Assembly (NCBI GenBank): GCA_046047235.1
Contig: JBJOII010000009.1
Location: 1 to 64,000 of the forward strand
DNA length: 64,000 bases
DNA from: JBMTVN01 sp046047235
Lineage (GTDB): Bacteria; Verrucomicrobiota; Verrucomicrobiia; Limisphaerales; JAHDYP01
Reading direction: 5' to 3'
This document shows, in pieces, positions 37,281 through 46,265 of the stretch. Numbering within the stretch: position 1 is the stretch's first letter; every line of letters starts with the position of its first letter. Below the pieces are notes generated by a model. The model was not told the DNA's origin, searched no databases, and was given only the letters and a program-made list of their open reading frames with translations. A program made the position numbers and the translations under genes.

Positions 37281-38939
37281 ATGACACCTATTCCCCTGCT
37301 CCAACTCTCCCTGCTCCTGACGCTATCCATCTGCCGCCTCGCAGCGAGCGAAGCAACACCCGCTCCCTCCCCTGTCCGGGTGTTCATCTTCGCCGGCCAA
37401 TCCAACATGGTCGGCTCCGATTCCAGGGTCGATGACATCCACCGCTTCCCTCCATTCTCGGGGCTGGAAAACCCGCAGCCCGGCGTCCGCTTTGCCTACG
37501 CCATCGGACGTGAAGACAAGTTCACCAGCGATGGATGGGTGGATCTCCAGCCAGTCAATAACACCGTCGGTCCCGAGCTCAGTTTCGCCCGAAACGTTTC
37601 GCAGGCCACCGGTGCGCCTGTCGCCATCATCAAATGCGCCGCCGGCGGCACCCACCTCGGCGGCGACTGGAATCCCGACAACCCCTCAGGCTTCAAGCTC
37701 TATCCTCTCGCCCTCGATCTCGTTCGATCGGCGCTCGCCGATCTCGACCGCCAGGGCATTCCTTACCGCCTCGAAGGCTTCATGTGGCACCAGGGCGAAA
37801 ACGACATGTTCGAGCAAGGCTACATGGAAAACTACGGACCCAACCTGCGAAATTTCATCGCCTCCTGGCGACGTGACCTCAACGCTCCCGACCTCAGGTT
37901 CTACATCGGAGAACTCTGCACCAAAACCATCTGGGGCATGGACCTCCGCCCACGCATGTACGCCATCAGCCTCGGTCAGAAATCGGTCACGAACACAGAC
38001 CCGCTCACCGACTATGTCCCAACTTCCCACGTCGGAGTCGAGATCGGTGGCGGCGTCGGACTCCATTATCACTACGGAACACTCGGCCAGCTCGAACACG
38101 GCGTGAACTACGCCGACGCCTACCTGCATCACCAGGGCATCCCCACCACACCATCCCGGCCGCTACCCACCTGGCCCTACCCCGCAAACAGCCGCGTGAA
38201 GCTGTTCATCCTCGCCGGACACCGGAACATGGAGGGCGAACGTGCCTTCATCCAGGACCTCGAGCAGGATGAGAAGCTCCGCCCGCTCGCCCAAGACAAC
38301 CCCGCCATCGCATTCCAATACAGCCTCGGTGGTGGCTACCGCCAGTCAACAAGCTGGGAACCCCTCGGCCCAACGGGATTCTATGACACGTTCGGGCCCG
38401 AGCTCAGCTTCGGCCATACTCTACAAACCCAATCCTCCCACCCCTTCGCCATCGCAAAATTCACCCATAGTGGATCCCAAGTCATCGATTGGACACCCGC
38501 CGGCAGCGAAGCTAAAACCCGCAACCTCTACCCCACGTTCATCGCCTTCATCCAAAACACCATCCATGACCTCGAAATCCGCGGCCACTCCGTCGACCTG
38601 GCCGGCGTGTTCTATCACCTCGGCGAAAACGACATGTCCTTCAGTCCCTTCCGCCAGAACGCCATCCCCCACCTTCAATCCCTCATCACTCAGTCCAGAC
38701 AGGACCTCGAACTGCCCCACCTCAAATGGTTCGTCAGCCAACAACCTCCCACCCGGGATGAATCGGTCGACAATATCCACGTCACAGAGGACCTCGCCGC
38801 CCTGGCCAAGTCCGATCCCGATACCATCCACATCCAGGCTTTCACCCTCCCCCCCGAGCGGGAGCAGCTGGTCATAACCTCCCAAGGCATCGTCGCACTC
38901 GGGCGCCTTCTCGCCCAGGCCTACCTCAACACGCGCTAG
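37281..38939 (+). CDS. Tandem SASA/SGNH-like esterase, second domain degenerate
   Basis: A 552-aa exported protein made of two related carbohydrate-esterase (SASA, DUF303-like) domains. After a signal peptide, the first domain has FIFAGQSNMVG with Ser41 as nucleophile, TVGPELSFARNV and FMWHQGENDM. The second repeats the layout: FILAGHRNMEG, TFGPELSFGHTL and VFYHLGENDM, but the Ser is replaced by Arg315, so it should not be catalytic by the usual route. Domain duplication with one dead copy suggests a binding or structural role for the second half. It is convergent with the GH38-like gene only 12 bp away. Confidence 0.87.
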   Translation: MTPIPLLQLSLLLTLSICRLAASEATPAPSPVRVFIFAGQSNMVGSDSRVDDIHRFPPFSGLENPQPGVRFAYAIGREDKFTSDGWVDLQPVNNTVGPELSFARNVSQATGAPVAIIKCAAGGTHLGGDWNPDNPSGFKLYPLALDLVRSALADLDRQGIPYRLEGFMWHQGENDMFEQGYMENYGPNLRNFIASWRRDLNAPDLRFYIGELCTKTIWGMDLRPRMYAISLGQKSVTNTDPLTDYVPTSHVGVEIGGGVGLHYHYGTLGQLEHGVNYADAYLHHQGIPTTPSRPLPTWPYPANSRVKLFILAGHRNMEGERAFIQDLEQDEKLRPLAQDNPAIAFQYSLGGGYRQSTSWEPLGPTGFYDTFGPELSFGHTLQTQSSHPFAIAKFTHSGSQVIDWTPAGSEAKTRNLYPTFIAFIQNTIHDLEIRGHSVDLAGVFYHLGENDMSFSPFRQNAIPHLQSLITQSRQDLELPHLKWFVSQQPPTRDESVDNIHVTEDLAALAKSDPDTIHIQAFTLPPEREQLVITSQGIVALGRLLAQAYLNTR

Positions 38940-38951
38940 CTCCCACCCAAC

Positions 38952-41507
38952 TTAAAGCCCCGCTCCCTCCATCCCGCTAAACCGCAGGGTCCTCACCCCA
39001 AAACGCGGAATCCCCAACCGGATACTCCCCCCACCCGTTCTGTCCTCCATCGGCAATTCCCCCACGACCCGACCATCCAACTCCACCAACTCCGCCTTCG
39101 CTGCCCGAAAACCAAAGCCCACAGTCCTGACCGAATCATCACCGCCCGCATTGAACACTCGAACATAAACCGCCCCGTCCCGTTCAAACATCGCGGGCAC
39201 AACCCAGCCCGCATCCCCCGGCTCCATCACAGACCACACCCCCGCCTCACCTCCACCTGACATTTCACCCCACGCGGGCTCCTGCCAGAGCGCCGAAGTC
39301 TTCGCCACCCCCGCCCTCTCCCAATCCCCCGCATGCGGCATCAGCCCGTAACACAGCTCCGTCGGACCATCCACCCCATAGTCCCGCCCCCATAACCCCT
39401 TCCCCGCATACTGCACGGTCAAGGCCAGCGGATGTCCCGCCCCATGAGCGTAGCTCGTCGTGTGATCACTGAATAACGCCAAACCAGCTTCCCCCTTCGC
39501 ATCCACCACATCCACCCAGTCCAAAATCAGGTTGTGCTTAATCCCCTCCCACGAATTGTAAAAGGTGTCCTCCAAACCGCTCTCGCAGACATCAAAGGCC
39601 GCGTTCTTAAACACTCTCTGCCCTTCCAGCTCCACCGGAAAATGCACCAGCAACTTGAAACGATCATCATACGCCGCACGCCTCCGGTTCTTGAAACCAT
39701 CCTTCTCCTCAAACTCGCCAATCCGCGGCTGTCCACGCCAGTCGATCCGTAATGAACAATCCAACACGCTCGAACTCTGCTCCATCGTCAACCGCTGCCG
39801 GAAGGGCTGCCCTCCAACCTCACCCCGCACTTCCACCACCGCCCGCAACGGTCCCCGTTCCAACACCCGCGCCTCCACCACCCCGTCCGCACTGGAACAA
39901 AACTCACCCCGCTCATAAAAGTATCCCCTTAACTCGTTGAACCGACGTTCCCCATCCCGCACCAACTCACGCCCCACCTGCTTCATCAACCAACTCCGAA
40001 TCGTCCCTCCCCGCGCCAGATCCAACTCCACGCGATACAGGTCACTCTCCATCACTACCCGCTCACCCGCCTCGCTAACCCGAACACCGCCTCCCTCCGC
40101 AGCCTCCCCCTTGACCAACTCCACCGTCGCATACCCCATCGCAGGCAACTGCCCCCTCACCAATAACTCCTTCCCCGCCCCAGCTCCCTCCACCATCTGC
40201 ACCGGAAATCGCCGCCCCTCACCATCCACCGATACCACACCCGAAGCATCAAAACCCGATGGCACCCGCACCGCCACAACCCCATCCACACCGCACCCCG
40301 ACGGGTTGAACAACCGCACAAATCTCCGTCCCCTAGCCCGCCCCCCGCGCAGCAGAACATCCACCGACCCCTCTCGCGAAATCTCACTCAGCGCATCCGC
40401 ACTCGCCGTCCACCTTCGCACCTGATCCGCCCATGTGTTCCCCACACGCCCGTTATACGGAACAATCCAGCAGTCATGATGCTGCGATAACAAGACGTTG
40501 CGCCAGGCCTCGTCCAAAGCCGCCCCTCCCGCAGGACGCCCCCCACGCAACCAAGCCATGACACCCAGCTTCTCAGCAACCAACAGACGATGCTCCGCCG
40601 CCCGGCTCTGCTGCGCAATCCGTTGCACCACCTGCGCCCCCCACATCAACCCCGGCTTCACATCCTCCTGACTGAATTCCCATTCATCCGCGCTCGCCCC
40701 CCCGGCAACCTCCCGGATGTAATCGCTCCACGTCACATAGCGGTTCTCGTAACCGTCACGAACCCTGTCCGAACCCAACCACGGCCCACCTCGCCAGCCG
40801 GCATCCTGCAAACACATCCCCACCGGATGTTCAATGCCCTGCTCAAAACACGCCGCCAAATACTCCGCTGAATTCCTCCACGCGGTGGTCTGCCAGCACG
40901 ATCCCTCCTCCAACGCCTCACACGCATACCGCGGCACCGCCACCATCCGCGTCCCATCCGGCCCCACCCAGTTCACCAACTCCCCCCCATGCGCCGCCGT
41001 ATACCCGCCCCAACACGTGTCCGGATTCTTCAACACCGCATACTCAAACCCCAACGACTTCAACACCCCCGGCAAACAACTGGTAAAACACGGCTCCTCC
41101 GAAGAGTAAGTCGTCAATCGTACGCCGGGAAAATGCTCACGCGTCTTCCTCATGCCATACTCGAATTGCCGCACCAGACTCTCACCCGACGCCATAAACA
41201 GGTAGCTCTGCGCATACGTCGGATTCACGATCTCAACTCGTCCACCCTCCATCACCATCTCGCGCAACGCCCCATACGCCTCCGGCTCATTCACCCGCAC
41301 CACATCCCACGTCTCCGGCTCAATCTCCAGGTTGATCCGCCACTCCGGATGGGTCCGCAATTGCTCCACGATAAAGCCGGTATACCCCGCAGGATAATGA
41401 CCGTAAATCCCCCCATGAAAGCCGTCCGCAAAATACGCCACCCGCGGCTCACCCCCGCCCAATAGGGACACCAAACACGAAGCCAAACCCATCAGGTGAA
41501 ATCGCAT
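38952..41507 (-). CDS. Divergent glycoside hydrolase family 38-like protein, exported
   Basis: An 851-aa protein with the overall plan of GH38 alpha-mannosidases: an N-terminal 7-stranded barrel, the helical region with LLSQHHDCWIVPYN (like the HHDA block of GH38) and a large C-terminal beta region (GTIRSWLMKQVGRELV). The family's usual first motif HxHxDxGW is not recognisable; VAYFADGFHGGIYGHYPAGY stands in its place, so the zinc site or the substrate may differ. A hydrophobic N-terminus (MGLASCLVSLLGGG) suggests export. The small zinc-ribbon gene ends 45 bp upstream. Mannosidase activity is only one option. Confidence 0.72.
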   Translation of the reverse strand: MRFHLMGLASCLVSLLGGGEPRVAYFADGFHGGIYGHYPAGYTGFIVEQLRTHPEWRINLEIEPETWDVVRVNEPEAYGALREMVMEGGRVEIVNPTYAQSYLFMASGESLVRQFEYGMRKTREHFPGVRLTTYSSEEPCFTSCLPGVLKSLGFEYAVLKNPDTCWGGYTAAHGGELVNWVGPDGTRMVAVPRYACEALEEGSCWQTTAWRNSAEYLAACFEQGIEHPVGMCLQDAGWRGGPWLGSDRVRDGYENRYVTWSDYIREVAGGASADEWEFSQEDVKPGLMWGAQVVQRIAQQSRAAEHRLLVAEKLGVMAWLRGGRPAGGAALDEAWRNVLLSQHHDCWIVPYNGRVGNTWADQVRRWTASADALSEISREGSVDVLLRGGRARGRRFVRLFNPSGCGVDGVVAVRVPSGFDASGVVSVDGEGRRFPVQMVEGAGAGKELLVRGQLPAMGYATVELVKGEAAEGGGVRVSEAGERVVMESDLYRVELDLARGGTIRSWLMKQVGRELVRDGERRFNELRGYFYERGEFCSSADGVVEARVLERGPLRAVVEVRGEVGGQPFRQRLTMEQSSSVLDCSLRIDWRGQPRIGEFEEKDGFKNRRRAAYDDRFKLLVHFPVELEGQRVFKNAAFDVCESGLEDTFYNSWEGIKHNLILDWVDVVDAKGEAGLALFSDHTTSYAHGAGHPLALTVQYAGKGLWGRDYGVDGPTELCYGLMPHAGDWERAGVAKTSALWQEPAWGEMSGGGEAGVWSVMEPGDAGWVVPAMFERDGAVYVRVFNAGGDDSVRTVGFGFRAAKAELVELDGRVVGELPMEDRTGGGSIRLGIPRFGVRTLRFSGMEGAGL

Positions 41508-41552
41508 CGGCCCACCCTCAGAAATGCCCCCACCCCAGTCAAGACCCGCGTC

Positions 41553-41846
41553 CTAACGAGGCAGCAACCAACCGGCAACAAAACTCGCAACCATCAGGAC
41601 CAGGATCAGAATAATCAGAGACCGCACCAACCCCGCATGCCGACCCCGGCTCGCCGCTTTCCTCCAAAAATCTCCCTCCGCAAATAAACTCTCAAACGGC
41701 GCCGTCGCCGCATACGAAGTCAACGGCGTCCCGCAATGCCGACAAAAATGCACCCCCGGCTCATTCTCCTCCAGACAGGAAATACAAAGCTCCAGCTCCC
41801 TCGCCTCAACAACCTCCATCACGCCCTCTGCATCGGTGGCTTTCAT
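41553..41846 (-). CDS. Small zinc-ribbon membrane protein
   Basis: A 97-aa protein with a zinc-ribbon knuckle pair CISC and CRHCG (about residues 21-39) followed by a linker and one C-terminal transmembrane helix (SLIILILVLMVASFVAGWLL). The topology would place the zinc ribbon in the cytoplasm. No enzyme domain is present. Small proteins of this kind are common and mostly uncharacterised. It shares its strand with the GH38-like gene downstream and is divergent from the Gfo/Idh gene, across the long heptamer-repeat region. Confidence 0.75.
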   Translation of the reverse strand: MKATDAEGVMEVVEARELELCISCLEENEPGVHFCRHCGTPLTSYAATAPFESLFAEGDFWRKAASRGRHAGLVRSLIILILVLMVASFVAGWLLPR

Positions 41847-41944
41847 GGTCGCGTCCCGTCACCATACACCACCAGCCAATAAAGGCCACCCCCACTCCAT
41901 CCGCGAGTCTTCACCACGCTCCACCCGGACTCACACCCACAAGC

Positions 41945-41986
41945 CCAACCGCCAACCGCCAACCGCCAACCGCCAACCGCCAACCC
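41945..41986. repeat. Heptanucleotide tandem repeat, consensus CCAACCG, six units
   Basis: Five exact CCAACCG units and a sixth CCAACCC in phase. The array is followed after five bases by a second heptamer array of a different sequence (41992-42082), both in the 282-bp gap before the Gfo/Idh gene. Confidence 0.93.
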
Positions 41987-41991
41987 ATCCC

Positions 41992-42082
41992 ATCTCCCAT
42001 CTCCCATCTCCCATATCCCATCTCCGATATCCGATCTCCCATATCCCATCTCCGATATCCCGTCTTCCATCCTCCAGTCTCC
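41992..42082. repeat. Heptanucleotide tandem repeat, consensus ATMTCCS, ten clear and three degenerate units
   Basis: Ten in-phase units from 41992 to 42061 alternate between ATCTCCC, ATATCCC, ATCTCCG and ATATCCG; three weaker units follow. A higher-order repeat is visible: 42013-42033 and 42041-42061 agree at 20 of 21 positions. The sequence is close to the CATATCC array at 11111. It ends 46 bp before the ATG at 42129. Confidence 0.93.
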
Positions 42083-42128
42083 CCTGCTACTCTGCCCTTA
42101 CTCCACATCCCCTTACCCCGCGCAAACC

Positions 42129-43412
42129 ATGAAAACAAACTCCACCCTCACGCGCCGACAATTCCTCCAGACCACCAGCCAGGCTACCTCGCTCGCCGCC
42201 GCAGCCTCCATCGCACCCAATATCCTCGCCGCAGCCACACCAGAAAAAACCATCGGCATCGGCTGCATCGGACTCGGCACCCGCGGCGGCGACCTCATCA
42301 ACGCGGTCGTCCCACTCCCCAATGTCAAGGTGGTCGCGGTCTGCGATGCCTACGCACCCCACCGCCAAAAAGGTGTCGAACGTAGCCGCAACCCCGACGT
42401 CAAATCCTACATCGATTACCACGACCTCCTGGCCGACCCCAAGGTCGACGCGGTCATCATTGCCACCCCGGACCACTGGCACTGTCAAATGGTGGTCGAC
42501 GCCGCGCAGGCCGGCAAAGACATCTACTGCGAGAAGGGCTTTGCCCGGACGCTACCCGAAGCCAAGCTCATGCGCACGGCTCTCAAACAAAGCAACGTGG
42601 TGTTCCAGCTCGGACACCACGCCCGCCAGGCCACCTGCGCCCTTCAGGCCAAAGAACTCATCGCCCGCGATGCCCTCGGCCCCATCACGCTCGTCCGTAC
42701 CGGTCGCTTCAAGTCTCTCCCGCCCGAGAACCCCAACTGGCGGTGGTACGGTTACTACGACCAATGGCAACGCCCCGACCCGAGCGAAGTCCAAAAGGCC
42801 GTCGACTGGGCCCGCTGGCTCGGCCCCGCCCCCGCCATCCCCTGGAATGAACGCCACTTCTGGCACTGGCGCTGTTACTACGCCTACGGCACCGGCTACG
42901 CCGGCGACCTCCTCTCCCATGAAATGGACTTCGTCCAATACCTCCTCGGCCATGGTATTCCCGATACCTGCTCCTGCTCCGGACTCATCAGCCTCCTCAA
43001 CGACGACCGCGAAGTCCCCGATACCTGGATCGCCACCTACCAGTTCGAGAAACTCCGCCGCACAGTCACGTTCGAAGGCAGTATGAACACCACGTCCGAC
43101 CAACCCGTCGAAATCTGCGGACGCGATGCCACACTCCGCTTCGACAGTATCGCCCACGATGTCCGCACCTTCGATCTCATCCGCGCCGAACACAACACCC
43201 GCACCGACCTACCCCAAGGCTACGAACGCGGCAAAACCCCACAGCAACCCAATCACATGTTCGACTGGGTCCAGTGCATCCAGTCCCGCCAAACCCCCAA
43301 ATGCTCCACGGACGAAGCCTTCATCGAAACCGCCACATTCCTCATGTCCCTCATCTCCCAGCAAGAACAGCGAGTCGTCCGCTGGGACGCCGCACGCGAG
43401 GAAATCATCTAA
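42129..43412 (+). CDS. Gfo/Idh/MocA family oxidoreductase, Tat-exported
   Basis: A 427-aa NAD(P)-binding oxidoreductase with a twin-arginine signal (LTRRQFLQTTSQATSLAAAA). The Rossmann part shows GCIGLGTRGGDL, VAVCDAYAPH and ATPDHWHC; the usual EKP loop reads YCEKGFARTL, so the common Pro is replaced by Gly. HFWHWRCYYAYGTGYAGDLLSHEMD is split here by typical family spacing (HWR, GDLLSHE). It is only distantly like the protein at 9583-10935. The gene for an unknown exoprotein starts 31 bp downstream and is probably co-transcribed. Substrate unknown. Confidence 0.91.
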   Translation: MKTNSTLTRRQFLQTTSQATSLAAAASIAPNILAAATPEKTIGIGCIGLGTRGGDLINAVVPLPNVKVVAVCDAYAPHRQKGVERSRNPDVKSYIDYHDLLADPKVDAVIIATPDHWHCQMVVDAAQAGKDIYCEKGFARTLPEAKLMRTALKQSNVVFQLGHHARQATCALQAKELIARDALGPITLVRTGRFKSLPPENPNWRWYGYYDQWQRPDPSEVQKAVDWARWLGPAPAIPWNERHFWHWRCYYAYGTGYAGDLLSHEMDFVQYLLGHGIPDTCSCSGLISLLNDDREVPDTWIATYQFEKLRRTVTFEGSMNTTSDQPVEICGRDATLRFDSIAHDVRTFDLIRAEHNTRTDLPQGYERGKTPQQPNHMFDWVQCIQSRQTPKCSTDEAFIETATFLMSLISQQEQRVVRWDAAREEII

Positions 43413-43443
43413 CCCCACCTCAATCTCAACTCGTCTCCCACCC

Positions 43444-45075
43444 ATGATCCACCCGCTCCCCCTCATCCTCACCGCGGCCCTCGCCGTCACGATCTGCCAA
43501 GCCGCCGACCCCGCCCCCCAACCCGGTAAAGTCACCACCCACCACGACGGCCTTCACGGCTATATCGGCTTCAGCCACGACCGCCCCCCCGCCAACTCCG
43601 GCTTCAACGCCGGCATGGGATTCTATGCCGCCGTCTGGCCCCTGATCGACAAACCCCTCGCGAATTTCCAAATCGGACTCCCCAGCTCCTGGGTCACGCC
43701 CGATAACTCGGATAACAAAGACCAACCCCTCGCCCCGGAAGGCACGCTGGCCCGCACCTGGAAGGAACGCGGCCCCACCTGGTCCAGTGTCTTCCAGACT
43801 CTCGAAGGCGGCCTCGGTTACTGGGCCGGAAACCACTTCCGCTACGGCCCACCCAAGTTCAGCCTCAATGCCACTCCGCAATGCTACGACTACGAGGTGG
43901 GCTCCCCCGGCTGGTCCTTCTTCTACCACAACGAAGCCCTCCCCGATCACCAACTCGGAATCGCCCAACTCAGCAACCGCCTGCTCATCCCACCCGATGC
44001 CCTCCCCTTCCAAGGCAACCCCAACGGCGAATTCCTCGGCTATACCTGGATGGCCCTCCCCTTCACACCACCCTCCACAGGAGACCCGCCCACCGGTGAC
44101 CAAAGCTGGACCTGCTTCCTCAGCGCCGCCAACTTCAAAGGCCCCATCGCCTACTACATTCCCGAAACTTGGAGCAAAATCGCCAAGATCTTCAATTACC
44201 CCTTCCTCCACGGACGCGGCCTCGACTCCCGCCCCGGCAACATGGGCGGCGGTGCCATGGAAATCAACACGGTCCCCCGCCTCCAAAGCCACGACGCCAA
44301 AGGCACCACCTACTCCAAAATTCCCAGGCTCTCCTTCCCCGTCGATGCCACCGGCCTCGCCCCGCTCGTCCAGGACGTCACCTACTACTCCAAAGCCGCC
44401 CTCTATAACGACTTCAAAGCCTGGCGCGATGGCGACCCCGCACCCTCAGGACAGTTCAACCCCCAAGCCACCTGGAAACCCACGCTGACCACCCGCACCA
44501 CCCGCTATGACCAGGGCGGCGCACCTCTCGTCGGCGTCGAAACCGCCTTCGATACCACCATCCTTCCTGGTAATGTCTGGGGACTCCAATGGTCCACCAA
44601 CACCCTGAGCCCCACCGGCATCTTCCCCCAATACTACAAACACGATGGCGACCAGCGCATCGCCATCCCAGCCAGCCAGGTCCCGCCCGAAACCGGATTG
44701 CTCCACCAGGAGTTCGAGACCGCCACCGCCGGCCCTCCCTATACCTCCCCAACCCAAGGCGCATGGACCAACCCGGGACCCAAATCCGGCCCCTACCAAA
44801 CCACCCTCACCGACGGCTCCATCGTCACCTACCATTGGTACCGCTTCGTCGATCAACCCTCCTTCCAGCAATACAACTGGCCCGAAAACAAAAAGGCCCA
44901 ACTACAAGCCCTCATTGAAAAAATCCACACCTCCTGGCCTATCGACCGCAATTACATGCCACCTCCCACCCGAGGCACCCTCGCCACCCTCGACCCCGCC
45001 CTCCTCGTCACCCCCCCAAAAGGCCTCGAAATCGGCTACGTCCCCATCGTCACCCACCAACAAGCCGCCCCCTAA
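43444..45075 (+). CDS. Exported protein of unknown function
   Basis: A 543-aa protein with a signal peptide (IHPLPLILTAALAVTICQAA) and no domain that I recognise. It is rich in Pro, Gly, Tyr and Trp, with blocks such as HDGLHGYIGFSHDRPP, GLGYWAGNHFRYGPP and FQGNPNGEFLGYTWMALPFT, suggesting a beta-rich extracellular fold. The ATG at 43444 is chosen; reading from 43126 would overlap the Gfo/Idh gene by nearly 300 bp with an unlikely Ser/Pro-rich extension. It probably forms an operon with the upstream oxidoreductase and ends before a hairpin-rich terminator region. Confidence 0.78.
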   Translation: MIHPLPLILTAALAVTICQAADPAPQPGKVTTHHDGLHGYIGFSHDRPPANSGFNAGMGFYAAVWPLIDKPLANFQIGLPSSWVTPDNSDNKDQPLAPEGTLARTWKERGPTWSSVFQTLEGGLGYWAGNHFRYGPPKFSLNATPQCYDYEVGSPGWSFFYHNEALPDHQLGIAQLSNRLLIPPDALPFQGNPNGEFLGYTWMALPFTPPSTGDPPTGDQSWTCFLSAANFKGPIAYYIPETWSKIAKIFNYPFLHGRGLDSRPGNMGGGAMEINTVPRLQSHDAKGTTYSKIPRLSFPVDATGLAPLVQDVTYYSKAALYNDFKAWRDGDPAPSGQFNPQATWKPTLTTRTTRYDQGGAPLVGVETAFDTTILPGNVWGLQWSTNTLSPTGIFPQYYKHDGDQRIAIPASQVPPETGLLHQEFETATAGPPYTSPTQGAWTNPGPKSGPYQTTLTDGSIVTYHWYRFVDQPSFQQYNWPENKKAQLQALIEKIHTSWPIDRNYMPPPTRGTLATLDPALLVTPPKGLEIGYVPIVTHQQAAP

Positions 45076-45131
45076 CCCCACCCATCTTCCTCGGACCACG
45101 ACAACCCCCTCTCCCACAACACGTTCCAACG

Positions 45132-45185
45132 AAAAAGGGGCCGTTTTTGGCCCTATGGAGCCCTTTTTAGTGCCAAAAACGCCCC
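45132..45185. terminator. Interleaved hairpins between convergent genes, probable bidirectional terminator
   Basis: Arm A AAAAAGGG (45132-45139) pairs with CCCTTTTT (45161-45168), and arm B CGTTTTTGGC (45142-45151) pairs with GCCAAAAACG (45172-45181), extended by GGGG/CCCC across a bulge. The order A-B-A'-B' means the stems are mutually exclusive or form a pseudoknot. T-tracts lie on both strands, fitting a terminator for 43444-45075 (+) and 45232-45822 (-). Confidence 0.65.
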
Positions 45186-45231
45186 CATACCCAAACACGC
45201 GGCTCCCGACACAAAACCCCGAGCTACACGC

Positions 45232-45822
45232 CTAATGCTCCAGCAGATAAAGGCCGTCACCCAAAAGCCCGGCACGATATGGTACGCCCTGTTCCCGCGC
45301 ACCAGCCATCATCCGCTCGATATAGGTCTCAAACGTCTCACTCCCGCGCGCCCCGGGAAGAGTCGGAATTTCCAGCCTAGTCACGATCCAGGCCCCCTCG
45401 TGGAATACGAGCCCCAGTTCCAGATAACCGCCCGCACTCCCTTTGAAGAAGCAATTCGCCACATCCTCCACCCTGTCCAAAACCACGATCTCGGTAAAAC
45501 AAAGAACCCAACTCTGGGAGACCACGTAACGACGCAACAGCTCCTGCCGTTCCCGACGTTCCCGGCCGGAGAACCTCTCGAACACAGTGATGTTTGGCAT
45601 CGAGTCAGCAAGCTCCTGGACAGAAAACGCCGAGACCAGTTGCTCAGCTGCAACTTCAGCAGGATGCGGTTTCTCCGACGTAGAATGCTGTCCTTGTGAA
45701 GTCCTGCACCCCGAAGCTGTGATCCCTAAGAGAAATACCATCGCTCCCAGAAAGGCGGCGCCAGGAGCCCGCTTCAAGACCCCGCTCATGTTGGCCGACT
45801 TCCACTGCGCCGAGATTCTCAT
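45232..45822 (-). CDS. Putative lipoprotein
   Basis: A 196-aa protein with a hydrophobic segment ending in a lipobox (ITASGC) and then a polar Gln/Ser/His stretch, so it is probably a lipid-anchored periplasmic or outer-membrane protein. The remainder (VQELADSMPNITVFERFSGR, ELGLVFHEGAWIVTRLEIPT) has no recognised domain. The ATG at 45822 overlaps the TGA of the DUF2200 gene as ATGA; the ATG at 45789 gives a signal peptide of more typical length, so the start is open. Confidence 0.65.
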   Translation of the reverse strand: MRISAQWKSANMSGVLKRAPGAAFLGAMVFLLGITASGCRTSQGQHSTSEKPHPAEVAAEQLVSAFSVQELADSMPNITVFERFSGRERRERQELLRRYVVSQSWVLCFTEIVVLDRVEDVANCFFKGSAGGYLELGLVFHEGAWIVTRLEIPTLPGARGSETFETYIERMMAGAREQGVPYRAGLLGDGLYLLEH

Positions 45823-46169
45823 TCCCTGAGAATCTTCCCCATCGCTTTGCCCTTGGCCAACTCATCGACCAGCTTGTCCAGGTAGCGTATTTCCCGCATG
45901 GTTCCCTCCTCAACCTCCTCCACTCGCACGCCGCAAACCACACCCTTGATCTTCGTTCGGGCAGGATTCAGGCAGGGTGCCTCCCGAAAAAACGTCTCAA
46001 AGTCTGTCTGCTGCTTCATCGTAGCCTCTAGCTCCGCCATGCTGTAGCCCGTCAACCAGCAAATCAACTCATCCACCTCCGACCGCGTCCGCCCTTTCCG
46101 CTCCGCCTTGGCAACATACAAGGGGTAAACACTCGCAAAACTCGTGCTGAAGATCCGATGCTGCTTCAT
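45819..46169 (-). CDS. DUF2200 family protein
   Basis: A 116-aa protein with the hallmark sequence of DUF2200: KQHRIFSTSFASVYPLYVAK, KGRTRSEVDELICWLTGY and a central FFREAPCLNP block. The function is unknown. The ATG at 46169 has AGGA five bases upstream and gives the usual N-terminus; a TTG at 46184 is less likely. Its stop overlaps the start of the lipoprotein gene. Such genes often sit in accessory regions. Confidence 0.88.
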   Translation of the reverse strand: MKQHRIFSTSFASVYPLYVAKAERKGRTRSEVDELICWLTGYSMAELEATMKQQTDFETFFREAPCLNPARTKIKGVVCGVRVEEVEEGTMREIRYLDKLVDELAKGKAMGKILRE

Positions 46170-46265
46170 GAGATCCTGTTCCAATTTGGGAAACTCAGTC
46201 CCGCTGAATGCCTGTCCTCCGCGACAATGAACCGGCTTCCCGGCTTAGATCGAACGTGGATAGCA

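Noticed and set aside
43126..43443. N-terminal extension of the unknown exoprotein
   Set aside because: It overlaps the Gfo/Idh gene by almost 300 bp and would hide the signal peptide that starts at 43444.
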